Part shown: piece after piece, positions 11,114 through 23,062 of the stretch
Position numbering within the stretch: position 1 is the stretch's first letter
Layout of the letters: every line of letters starts with the position of its first letter
Source of the DNA: Sitta carolinensis
Lineage: Eukaryota > Chordata > Aves > Passeriformes > Sittidae
Direction: 5' to 3'
Length of the DNA stretch: 64,000 nt
Assembly: GCA_032173965.1 (NCBI GenBank)
Contig: CM063289.1
Coordinates: forward strand, 26,809,690 to 26,873,689
Program-made: the position numbers and the translations under genes
The notes under the pieces: generated by a model
Told to the model about the DNA's origin: nothing
Seen by the model: the letters and a program-made list of their open reading frames with translations, nothing else
Database searches by the model: none

Positions 11114-14100
11114 GCTGGCAGGAGCTGCCTTTGCTTGCAGTCAGATGCAGCCTGGGAACTTGCTGGGCTCCCGGCACTGGCCCAGGCTGGGAAATAAAAG
11201 AACCACTTTTGTCAGGAATATTTCACAGGAAGGAGAGATGTTGGCTCAAAATCTACAATTTTCTTTTATGAGAACTGTTGTAAATTTCTGCAGAGACCAT
11301 TGACATTGAGAATCCAATTTCCCTGAGATAAGCCCATTTTGGCAGGGGATTTTGTCTCTATTCTTAGCATCAACAGTCATTATTCAGAATTTTGAAAGAC
11401 TTTGACCATTTTCATCGTTCTTTAGCTTCAGTTTTTGCAGCTAGACCAGACTTCCCTCTTCCCACACCAAGCGAAATCCATGGGTGGGCTGAGAAGGACC
11501 GTATAGTTTATTGAGTTACATCTTCCTTAAACCCTCTCTTCTAAAACTCCAGTGAACCATAAGCAGGTACCTCACACAGAGCTAAACTTTGGAGAAAGCA
11601 GATGAAAGCCAGGCAGGAGGAGGGAGGCTGTCCCAAGGGGGTCAGTCCTACCAAAGCCTACTCTGGCTTGGCAAGGAGCACATCCTTATTAAGGCTGGTT
11701 GTAATAACATCCTTCAGCTGGTTCATGCCTGCAGCAGGTGAAGTCTGCTGGATGAAGGCTTTGCCTTGGAAAGCTTCCTCTGTTGTTCCTTTATTTCAGT
11801 TCCCACTTTCAGGAAGGATGCAAAGCCTGCCCTCCTTTGCAAGCTCTCCTTCGGTGCTTCTGCTTCCTTCCCGTGGCTTGCCTTGGGCTCCTGCTTGATG
11901 GCAAGATGTTAGGAGTCATCATCAACAGAAAAACAGTGTGCTCTTTTATTTTATTTACACAGCTGCCATGAATTTTGTTATGCCTAAATCCTCTGTCTCT
12001 TCCTCTCTCAGTGGGCTGGAGAGAGAAGAATGGGCTTTCTAGCATTTGTGTTTACTTTTATTGCTCTTTAAAATATTTTATGGCCTTTTAACAGAGTGGC
12101 ACAATAATATTAAAATAACTTAAAAAAAAAGAAATTTACAGAAAATGTATTAAAGCATCATAGAAATGGATTTAACACTTCAAATACCCTTTCAAAGTGG
12201 CACCATGTCCTTGCTTTGAAGCAAAGCAATAAATTCACTTTGTAATTCTTTATTGGAGGTTTTATTGGAAATTAGAGTGCATGTACTAAACAAAATGTCA
12301 GCTTATCTACACACAACTATTTGCCTACAAGTTGGATATAAGACAACATATTGTCCATTACAATGTGATTTAGATTACAGTAGCCAGCAGAGATTCAGTC
12401 ATGGTCCAGCCCATGCTTAGTGTCTGTCAGTCTGGATTAAAAGTCAATTTTACTCTCAAAAATATGCAGACAGATGGTGTCAAATGGAAAACCAGAGATT
12501 TGCTCCAGGTTGTGCAGCAGGGCCGTGGCTGCTGAGCATCTCTTGGGTACAGCCAGACCACCCCCCTGGCCTGGCAGAGCATTCCTTTCACAAGAGCCCC
12601 AGCAGATTATCCCCAGCAAAAGTTGTGATATGCTGACAGCCTTATCTGGCTGGTGGCTGGAATTAAAACAATGCAGTGCACTAATGCAGGCCTTTATCAG
12701 GGAGCAGACAAAACAAGGGGGATCAGGAGCGAGCTGCAGGCAAAGGGTTGGTGAGCAGGAGGCATCCACCTCAGGGCGAGCACAGGATGGCAGAAGGTGG
12801 ATGCTTTGTTCTAAAAATAACCACACATGCACTTTTTTGACAGGTTTTGTGCTGAGTGATGTCCTGAGGAGCAGTGGGAGCCATCAGCATCCCAGGGGAC
12901 AAGGCCAGGATAGGTACCCCAGCAACACAGTGGCATGCAGAGAGTCTCATTCTTCCTCATGGAGGAGCAGAACCCAGACAAACCCCTTGGCTTGCTCAGC
13001 ACTGATCATTTTCCTTCCCCTTCCCTTTGCTTTAGCAAAGTTCATTGAGAAACTGGTGAATTAAAAAGTGAGGAAGGATGACTATGCCAGCATGTGTTGT
13101 TTCCATGACATAAATAATCGTTGTTCCAAAGGTCACTGCCACGGAGGAGTCACGGGTGGGATGAGAACAAATGGTAATTATGGCACTTGACAAGCTCCCA
13201 GCAGCCCAGAGAGATAAATCTGCTGCCTGCTCCTACTTGAACTTACAGCATCCTGGATTTCAGGAGCTTACACCCTCCTACATGATCCAACAAACATCCT
13301 CTCAGGATCTCCGGTGGATAAATAACTCTTTGAAATCCCTCTTCCCTGTTGTGGCACCCGTCCCGAGGAGCGCCTGCCTGTCCCTTTGGCATTGTGTAAA
13401 CACCCACAGCACAATCCAGAGCTGTTTTCTTCTCGACTAGCAGCATAATTACTTCTTCAAAGGGCCAACTCCCCATGCCTGAGTTCATCAAGCTGTCACT
13501 CAACAAAGCCAAATCTGCGGACGGGCGCTGCAGCGCTCTCACAGGCTCTCCAGCTTCCCGCAGTTCCTGGGCCCCAACAGGAGCTGTTTGACCCAGCTGG
13601 CTGCTGGGCTGCAGGAGGGCACTGTTTCGTGCCAATAAACAACCCTCTGTGCAGGGTCAGCTTCTTCACAGCTCCCTTTGAAGCCTGGGGTGCCAGCGAG
13701 CTCGGCATCGCTGTCGTGGGCTGCGAGGGAAAGGGGTTTATTGTGCTAAAGGGCGCTCCTCCTGGAACTTTGTCTTGTTCACTGCAAACCTGTGATCCCA
13801 GAGCCTGGCTCTCAGGACAGAACAGGGTTTTGTTCAACTGGAACCAGGGGCAGGTTTTGCTTTGAAGGTGCCCTTTCCAGTGCAGATTAGTGCCAGGCTC
13901 CTCAGTGGTGTAAATCAGTGGCCCTTCTAAAAAGTCATGTGTTACCAGTCAAAATCTGTCTGGCATCACCTCCCCGAGCATCTGTCCCTCTGGCCAGAAT
14001 CAGAAACACTCAAAAAACACTGGCTTTGTCCTACCACACTGGCAATATCCAGATTAAGTTATAAATTTGGTGCAAAAAAACCATTGTCATGTTCAAGCCA

Positions 14101-15223
14101 TGCAGGGTGAACACAACCTCGCACTACAAGGTAGCAGAAGGAGATTAAATATTATAACCAAATCAGTTACAGATTTATTCCATAAACTTCTCGTGATTTC
14201 ATTGTATTTTTCCCTCCTTTGATGAATGAGTTTTCTCAAGTCTGACAGATTTATTTTTTGTGGCAGGTATTTTTTTTCTATTGCCATGCTTTATACCAGT
14301 TTTCCATTAAACCCTGAGGAGCAAGATGAAGTGAGAAATAAATTTGCTTGTAGCTGCAATTTGATTTAGGTCCATGTAGTTCTTATTCGAGAACTTCTTT
14401 TGAACAACATAAGGACTCTGTTTCCAAAGTCTTTGCATGCCTGTTTGGAAACACTGGTGTTTTTAGCAAAGGGAAGAAATCCGAGAGAAATTATAGGATC
14501 TGCAAATGGCATTAAAAAAAAAAACCAAAAAAACTTTTTTTAAAAAAAGAACCTGTTTTAAGAATCACCTTTAAATGGGAGATTTTCTGAAAGATTGTGG
14601 AATATTTACATGTAGTTAAAAAGGTGTTCTTGTAAAGACCTGTGGAATATTTATTCATTACCAAGAAGAATTTCACTCAATGTACTCAGGCAGCCTTTAG
14701 GTTTCCTCAGATTTCTTTAGAGATTTCCAAACCTATAAATGCTGTAAATATGATCAGACATTGCTCTGTCTGAATTCTGTTACACTGACACTTTTTTTTT
14801 TTTCCTTTAAAAAAAAAATACAATCCACGGTTTATTTTACTTGACCCATATTTGATATTTAAGGAAATTAAACAAATCTCACGTTTAGCCTCCCAAAATA
14901 ATACAGGGTGTCCATTAACACATGTTAAAATTAATGAAAGCTTGGTGGTGAACATATAAATAGCACAGCTGCCAGGCTGTTTTGTAAAACTAGAGTTGAG
15001 CTCTCCCTGCTGTAAAGTGTTCAGAGCAAATTCTCAGAGATAATTTCTGTTGCTATTTCTTTTGTTATTCCTGTTTTTTGGGCTGTTTATTGCACACTGG
15101 AGCAGTGCTTCATCAGTACCCTACAGCTCTGCAAAATTGTTTGCAAGTTTCTCAGTGTTTCCACATTTATTCCTGTCAGGAAACACCAGGTCCTTGTGTC
15201 TGCACATTTGCACAACACAGTGT
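11114..15223. other. Unique sequence, no gene recognised
   Basis: About 4.1 kb without a recognised repeat family. 12040-12400 is AT-rich and simple-repeat-free. 13350-13745 carries about sixteen CpGs, more than its surroundings. An A/T homopolymer cluster lies at 14513-14549 and a T12/A9 pair at 14792-14820. The 196-codon open frame at 12474-13064 has an overlapping 131-codon frame on the other strand and no recognisable domain; a frame of that length is near the chance expectation for 64 kb. Confidence 0.45.
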
Positions 15224-15279
15224 TGGTGATCCTCCTCCTGAGTTCCTTCCAACTCAGGATATTTTATGGTTCTATGAAT
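15224..15279 (+). mobile_element. CR1-type 3' tail fragment
   Basis: Only the last ~55 bp survive: 'TTGGTGATCCTCC', 'GAGTTCCTTCCAACTCAGGA' and a tail 'TTTTATGGTTCTATGA'. It could belong to CR1 itself or to a CR1-tailed SINE. No tRNA-like head is visible upstream. Confidence 0.7.
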
Positions 15280-18200
15280 ATCTTGCTATAATTTCACTGT
15301 ATTGAGTAGGGAGAATTCCAGTAGGCAGCCCAACTGGTGAACTTAGGCATCAAGTTAAAGGGAAAAAATTAATAATCTAACACTTCTGAACATCCCTAAC
15401 CAGGGATTTGGATCCTTGTTCCTTATCCCACCTTTTTTCCCTATTATTAGAGTTCCTAATTTCTTTTTCCCTAAGACAGCAGCTCTCTTCCATTCCCACC
15501 TCTGCCAGTTTTTATGGTCCTGGCCATAATTACATGGCACCGTGCTGTGGCTCCCCAGCAGCAGGTTTCTTACCCATTGGCTTATGCCTGGTTCTCCTTG
15601 CAAAAGTGACATCAGAATCTGGCCCTCTGCTTTTTGTGTTGCTCTGTCCTTAGATAAAAAACATGGCACCACCAACCTGAGCTTAACAAAACCATCGTAA
15701 AGCAGCTTTGCCCCAAATCACCTCTTACACTCTGGCTCCAGATAAAGCCACCTTAAAGCAAATCTGTGATCAAAAAACTCTTGCAACTATGAGATGCAGG
15801 ACACCTGACTTCTCTCAACAACCTATGAAGTAAAAGCCAAAGTTTTGATTCACTACCCAGATAAAAGATCCTTCTTCCCATCAGGAAGTTACTGGGGAGA
15901 TTAAAATATTAAATGTGATCTTAGATGAGTCAGGGAAGTTAATACATTCCCCCCACTGAAGAAATTACACCTTATAAACAAACAGCAGTGAGTGTGAGTT
16001 TTCTACAGAAAGCATCAGTGGAGCTCAAGCAAGGACATGCATCCCCACAACAGAAGTGTTCATCTAAAAACATTTTCCTAACCAGCTCCCCCCCACTCCA
16101 ATTAAGCTTGGAGATTTTTTTCCATCAGCCCATACCAGAAAGCATCAAAAGCTTATTCCAAAATCCACTGACATCATAGGAAGCCTTTCCAAAGGCTAAT
16201 GGGCTTTGGGATCAGGCCCTCAGTTTTCATTCCAAGCCTTCACAACAGTGAGCTGAAATCAGTCCGTGCTCTTGTGAGCGCCCAAGAAGATTTTCCAACA
16301 TTACGTTCGTTTGGGACCAGGTTCTCCCCATGTGGTGGACTTGATGTGAAGCCCATTTAAATCCCATCAGTCACTACAAAGAGGATGGGAGAAGGGCCAG
16401 GCTGGCTGAGCAGAGGTGGAATTCACCTTACAGCTGCTCTTATCAGCAGGGTTTAGGGGAGGGACACCCCTGCCAGGAAGCTGCCAAAGAAGCAGTGCCA
16501 GTGTATCCACGCTAGGATGAAAATAGTGGTGAGGCTGAGAAGCTTGCATGGAAAAGAGTGGGAAAACCATGGAAGAAACATCACAGAGGGTCTCTGCTCT
16601 GCACAGCAGCTTTGCCACTATTCAGGTTGAACAACAGCAGCATATCTGAATATTTCTGTGCCTGCCTTTTGGTGGTATTCATCTACCCAGTGCTAGACAT
16701 TAATCTTTGCTTAATTGACCAGAAGGCTGCAGATCCACAGTATGTGAATATGATCCTAATTAGCTCTCTTCAGGTTACACATTGATTTTCTGCATGTTGC
16801 CTTTTGGAGCTGTGGAGCAGCTTGTTTTTTGAGGAGAACATAAAAGAGAGAGGGGCAGGGGGGGTGTTAGTTACAGCTATAAATTTTACAGTTCACTGGA
16901 AACCACATTAAATGGCAACATTAGTTTATAGATCAACTCTGCAACTGCTTGGTCGTTAAAGCGGTGGTGGCAGATTATTGTGTTGTAGCCTTGTAAAATA
17001 TGGGCACCGTATTTGCTGGGAGAGGGCTTAAAAAGAACAATAAAAGTCTCCAGTGTCTTTGATTCCTCATTTCTCTTGTATTGCAGTAGGCAACATGATC
17101 TGATCTGTGTGTGCTTTTCGGGGGGGAGCATTTGCCAGGCTTTTCTCTTACGCTCAAGTACACAAAGGTGGTGATTCTTCCTGATTTAAGGTTACACCAG
17201 CTCTGCATCACTCTTGGGCTGGCCCAGACATGGAGGATATGGCCAGACCACTCTGAATCTTCTTCCAGGGGCAACAGTTTCCAAATTCCCAGTGCCACTG
17301 AGCTGTGCATCCAGCTTATAGCAGTGCCCATGCTTGGCTGACCCTTCTGAGACACAGAGCACCACGTGCCTCTCCCAGATCAGCCAGACCCGAGGACAAA
17401 ATCCATGTGCAAAAATAAAACTTGGAAGAGATTAAAAAAATGGAATCTCTTCCCAGACAGTGCCTAATCACTGCCTGTCTTCTGAAAATGTAGACATTTA
17501 TTTTGGACTATGAAGAGCTTCTTTCAAATGTTTGGCCACTGCTAAAGACACTGAGCTCGTTGGAAAATTCCAGCCACAATGTGCTGTCTGGTGACCAATA
17601 AATTCTGCATTGATATTTTCCTTCCTTATTGGAATTGAAGTGCTGTTCGCAGGACTGGTGAGGTGGAGGAATTAGGGTTAATGATCATGTTTTTATCTGC
17701 ACAAAGTTTCTCCCAACCAAGGAACAAAAAAGTGCTGCTTCACCAGGGGCCTGGTTGATCAGAAAGCTTTTCTTTAAAAAAGGGACATTTCCAGCTTGAA
17801 AATGCAATATTGTCAGGGGAAATGAATTAGCTTTACTTCACAGTAGACAAATGGGAATTCTCACTAAGAAGTTAATTGTGTGAAATGAAACATTTTACAG
17901 AATGCTACTGCTACCACTCACCACACTGTGCAGAATTTTTCTGGATGAAATCCCAGTGGCTTTGTGGAGGATAACCCAGAGATGAGATGTGGCACATGGC
18001 TGTCATGAGCCGCTGTGGTAGGTCCAGTTGCAGATAGGAAACCAAACAGAACCCCCTGTGTTTGCTGTTGATACAGGATTTAAGCTGGGTGGCTGTAAGA
18101 AAGCTTCTGGCTGTCTTTTTCTCCCCTGTAAAGGCTGGAGCACAAAGCCACTGGTAAAATTGTGCTCAAACAAATAGAGTCCAGGCTGGGGGTGATGGCA

Positions 18201-19966
18201 GTCACCACCACAAGGCTGTCAACCTATTTTTGTGGAGTGAGTCAATGGGATTGACATTCCCAGTCACTTTTGTGGGACCAGCCAATATTCTGGGCATTTT
18301 TTTGGTGATTTCTACATGATTTACATGGCTGCATGTGAGACCTGACTGAACTTTTGGCTCTAGAGCCACAAGAGAAACAGAGAGCTTCCAAGGATGCCTG
18401 AAGGACCTCTTCTGTCCCTTTCCTGTGAACAGTAAGAGCTTTTGTTGCCTTCATCTCAACAAGTGGTGCAGTCCTGTGAATGCTGAATCTACTTTAAAAA
18501 TAACATAAACAGAATTTAGTAAAAGTGACTGAGTGCATGGAGGTCCTGTCAAGTTTGTTTGGTTGCTTCCTAATGAACAGGATTGTGAAGGCTGCTAGTA
18601 ACTCAGGCTCTGAGTAACACAGCCAGCCTCACAGTTGGGATTTCCATCAGAAAGAAAGGAAAAAGGAAAGCTGTTGTTTATCTAATGCAAAGGAAAAGGG
18701 CAATGTGTCTCTGCTCGAGATGTGTGTACTAACATTACATAATCTGGCTGCTCTGAAGTAAAGAACTGGGAGTTTTCATTACTTTTAGGGTGGATTTTTT
18801 TAATGTGAGGGAGTTTTCTTGGCTAAGGGGAGCATGAAGACTGCAGATTTCCCTCTTCCACCAGGCTGCATCCTATTTACGTACTCTAGCACATATTGCT
18901 GCTCTAACCCAGCCACAGATCCATTTTGGTGCTGCAGAAAATGCTGCTTTCTGCAAGATGTCACAATGGTGGTGCTGGGGAGGCTCGTGGTGGCAGAAGG
19001 AGTGCAGCATGCCATCAGTGCTTTGATATTCCAGCAGGGGATCCCAGGGACCCTCTGTCAGTGGGACAGGGATGAAAGATCTGGCAGGGGCTTATCTCAG
19101 CCAGGGTGGTGGCACAGTCAAGGTGTGCTGTGCTGTCCTGCTGCAAGGAAAGCCATCCATGAACATTCCTCTGGAGACAGTGTCTCTTTGATGACAAATG
19201 CTTAAGATCAGCTGTGTAGCTCAACCTTGTCATCATCTGGGTGTTGTTCTGTTTACTGCCCTGCTTTTAAAAATAAAGACCTCGTCAGGAAAAGGTTGCA
19301 ACACACCCGAGAAAGACATTATTTTCAGCTTAAAATTTCCTATGTCCCCAGCTAAAAATGTGAATCAGAGATAAAACCTGACACGTTCTCACCATTTGTC
19401 TCTTGGGCAAAAGGAAAAGAGGGGTCATCCAGCCCTGGGTCTGACGTACAGGATGCCACTTGAGCCGTCACACTTGATAACTTCAACTTGAACTTGTCCA
19501 CTTGTGTAAGTGGGGCTGATTTATAACCTTGCCACACAGACCTTGTGTGATTTTCTGCATGGTAAGAAGCTGCCTTGCTGTCGTGGCATTAAACAAGTTT
19601 TTTCTTGCCAGTTGCTCAGCACCAGGGTGTGAAGGTCTAGAGGGTCCTCAGGATGCACAAAGCATGGCTCAGACATGGTGTCCCTGTGACAGAGGGAGTT
19701 GGATGGGATTTGGTGCTGATTTGTAGTAAAACTCCTGATTCCTAGTAGGGAAAAAATCCTTTGAACTGATGCCTAGAAAGGCTGACCTGGAACAGAGACT
19801 AGACAGCAAAAGGAATAATACAGGTATTGAAAGGCCCAGAAGGATAGATCCTGGGCAGTGCAAAAGAAAGCTGTAAAATCAGACACTCGATTTACCTCTC
19901 CCATCGAAGTCATCATAAAGAGTTCTTTCTTTAAAAAAAACAAACCAGAAATTCAACAAACTTTTC
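15280..19966. other. Unique sequence, no gene recognised
   Basis: About 4.7 kb of moderately AT-rich sequence. No repeat family, RNA gene or credible exon was recognised. Open frames reach 128 codons (18819-19205) without domain features. Confidence 0.45.
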
Positions 19967-20043
19967 TAGTTGGTGGCATCCCTGCCCACGGCAGGAGGTT
20001 TGGAACTAAATGACATTTAAGGTCCCTTCCAACACAAACTATT
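19967..20043 (+). mobile_element. CR1 LINE 3'-end fragment
   Basis: Contains 'GGCATCCCTGCCCACGGCAG', 'AAATGACATTTAAGGTCCCT' and 'TCCAACACAAACTATT', the conserved CR1 terminal block in sense orientation. The 8-bp tail is degraded. About 77 bp remain. Confidence 0.85.
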
Positions 20044-21220
20044 AAGGAAAAAACATTATTATGTAATACCCCACAATTGCTACTAAAATCTGAGTGAGCG
20101 CTGTGTAAACTGCAGTGTCTTGGGATCTTTGTGTGTTTCCTCTGACAGGTTCAGCAATAGTCAGGCTATTCATGTCTCTGTGCAGTTTAGTGAGAGCAGA
20201 AATGAGCAGGATAATCCAAATCATATCCAATGGCTGGTTGGGAGCCCAGACTGGATCTGAGTTCCAAGGAAAGGGTTGTTCTGGCCATGGGCAGGTGTAT
20301 TGTGATAAATCCCTGTGATCTTCTGCTCCACACGAGATCATCTCCTGCCAAGAGTGAGAGAGAAATTTCCTCCAAACCTTCCCTCCACATCTCATGGCAC
20401 AGAAGGCATCCAGGTTTTAGAAATACATGGCAGCAGGATTTCAGAGGTTGAGGCCATTTGTAGATGCTGGTGCTGGGAATGCTCTGACAAAGCCTTTTTG
20501 TATGAGTCAGAGGAGAAATGTGTTGTTCACCCAAACCACTCCAATTTTTGTTTGTTTGTTTGTGTTTTACTTCATATGTTACACATAATTTTATGTTTCA
20601 TGGCTGCAAAACAAATCTCTTTCAACATTTATTTACTAAAGATGCGATTGGCTGGATTTGAGAAGGCATGGCAGAAAACAGATGAGATAACTGGAAAAAG
20701 CAGAAATCAGCTCTCATTCTTCAGATGAATCCAGCAAAAATAGCACATCCTATATGTGGATATGTTTAAAGACTCAGTTCATGTGTTCACTGCCATACAG
20801 AGCCCGTCCCACAACACGCTGTCCACATGATAATGAAGACTGAGGCAGGGCAAGGCTGGCTTTGAGGGACAGCAACATGAGCTGGACAGTGAGTAGAAAG
20901 CAGTGAGTTATTCTGTAGGATGTGTCTTTGTCTTGTGGGCTTTATCCTCCTCTGGCAGCATGTGCCACACACAAATCCACTCTGGTACTGAAAAAAAATC
21001 CAGGAGTGCAGAGAAACGCCCGCTGAGAAAAAGAGCAACCACCAAACTCCCTGAGTTCCCTGACCATCCCACCCTGGTGAGTTCTGCTGCAGCTGCTAAA
21101 GCTAAAAAGTGCCTGTGTTTGTGATTGTTTGGGGGGTTTAAAGTAAAACAAGTGACTGGCTGCCCCAGCTTATGCACACAGATGGCTCTGGGCAGCCTGA
21201 CAGGTTGTACATCTACTTTG
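20044..21220. other. Unique sequence with a (TTTG)n microsatellite
   Basis: Unique sequence. A short (TTTG)n repeat occupies 20545-20563. Overlapping open frames of up to 152 codons on both strands show no recognisable family. Confidence 0.45.
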
Positions 21221-21242
21221 CAGTGCCAAGATCTTGGCACTG
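21221..21242. repeat. 22-bp perfect palindrome
   Basis: The left half CAGTGCCAAGA (21221-21231) is followed directly by its exact reverse complement TCTTGGCACTG, with no spacer. It holds GCCAA and TTGGC half-sites with a 4-base gap. A perfect 22-bp inverted repeat without spacer is expected about 0.015 times in 64 kb of random sequence. Its function is unknown. Confidence 0.9.
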
Positions 21243-23038
21243 ACTTTTCTGGGACCTTGCTCAGTGGTTTGGAGCAGATGATGTTGTCCAGCACCCCATC
21301 CTTCCACCCCACAGTTGCACATGCAGCTGAGATACTCTCAGAGGTACACTTGGACATCCTACCCATTTACTTTATAGGGAAAATATGTTCTGAATTGTTT
21401 GAGTAAGGAGGGGGAAAAAAACCTCATCCATGCTTTCCTGGCTGGATTCTGCATCTTAGCTCCTTATTTTGACTATATTTTTCCCCATCTTTCATTTGCC
21501 CCTTTCAACTAAGAACACATGCAGAGGTTATTTGGAATTGTTATGTGTGTCTTATATTGGAGTGATTAATTATTCAGAAATGTTCTGTTTAAAATAAAAC
21601 TCCCTTACAATGCTTGGACTGTATGAAGACAGCTTAGAGCTGGCACAAACAAGAGTTATTCCCACTTTTAAAGGCTATTAATAGTGCCAAAGATATACAA
21701 AGGAGACCCGTAGCACCTATGTACTTATTATTCATCACATCCATGCTTATTATATAGGTATGCATGAGATAAATAGACAGAGAGATTTGCTCAGCATAAT
21801 GCTTAGGCTGTGCCAAAGAAATAAAAATTCCCTCCCTGGAGATCCCAACTGCGAAGGCAAATTGGGGCTAACAATGAAATCACAGATTACAATCACAGCT
21901 AAATGGCTTCTTTGAGCAAGGAGATGAGCTGGCCTGTTTTCCCTGGGAGGCTGCTCCTGATATGCCTGACCTTATAAATAAAGAGGCATGAACCAGATGC
22001 CAAGGATGTGAGCCAAAGCTGATAAAAGCCAGTGGGAGTCCTGCAGTGTCCACAGGCTTGGCAGCAGGTCTGTGATGCCACGAGCTGTCTGAAAGGAGCT
22101 GCTGCAGCCTGGCATGCCCAGACTCCTCTGGACACGGCTGTGAACTCATCCCCCAGGATCTGGACACTTTGTGCACTGCCCTCAGCAGCCTTCTGTAAGG
22201 AAGCAGTGTCATTTCTGTGATACCACCAGGCAGCACAGGGTAAGCAGGGTGGCTTCCTCTTGTCTGAATGAAAATATAACCTGGGATGATCAGCAAGAAC
22301 TGTGAATTCCTGATTTCAGCTTGCTCTGGGAGCTCTGCAAGGAGCCACTGTGTTAAAATAACCTCTGTGCAGTGTGGCTGGAAGAAAGTCATGCAGTGAT
22401 TTCATTTCATATTTGTGTTGTAACTCCTAATGGTACAACATGAGTATCTGAGGATCTGTTCTCCTCCTAAGTGTAAACCAGACCACGCCTAGTGAAGGCA
22501 AAATTACTCTTTAGCATTCACCAGGTGACAGTTTATATTAACCAGATCCACCCTGAAATTCAACTGCCTCCACCTCATCACTTCCCAGGAAGTTGGTGAG
22601 CTATTAGATAAAGAGCTCATTTCAGAGACATTAATTTTCAGTAGGGATTTTCTAATAAATTCCTTCCATGAGAAAGGTATAGTTTGTGAGAGACTGCAGC
22701 TCAAAACACTACTTGTGGGAGTAGGTAGCATTCCTTTCCTACTCATCCATGGAGATTTCCAGCCAAAAAACAGGGAAACAACTAACCAAAGTAAGGAACT
22801 CGCACAAATAAAGTAATGTCATGTCACTGGAAAACAGTGGAAAATGTTCTGGAAATTGCTGGTGTCGTGTGTTCTCCAGCAGGAGAGTTTTTTCACTGAG
22901 GATGTTCCCACTGACAAAGAGCCCATGAACAAATCTTCTCTGCTGGCTCCACCTTTTCCCTTTCTGCTATAATCCCCAGCTACCAAGGTTTGAACTTATG
23001 GAGCTAGAAAGATGAGTAGGAATATATCTTAATTCTTT
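21243..23038. other. Unique non-coding sequence
   Basis: Nothing is recognised. A 170-codon minus-strand open frame (21880-22392) has no domain and is probably chance. A minus-strand open stretch at 22582-22693 has weak splice-like ends only. Confidence 0.45.
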
Positions 23039-23062
23039 GGGGGTGGGGTGGGGGGGTGGTGG
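23039..23062 (+). repeat. G-rich tract, possible G-quadruplex
   Basis: G-runs of 5, 4 and 7 separated by single T, then GG-T-GG. The run of 7 can supply two runs of three, so four G-triplets with 1-base loops are possible. This is the best quadruplex-forming candidate in the window. The evidence is sequence potential only. Confidence 0.7.

Noticed and set aside
12474..13064. 196-codon plus-strand frame, the longest outside repeats on this strand
   Set aside because: No domain or family is recognised, antisense frames overlap it, and a rough estimate puts about 0.5 random frames of this length in 64 kb. It is not distinguishable from chance.
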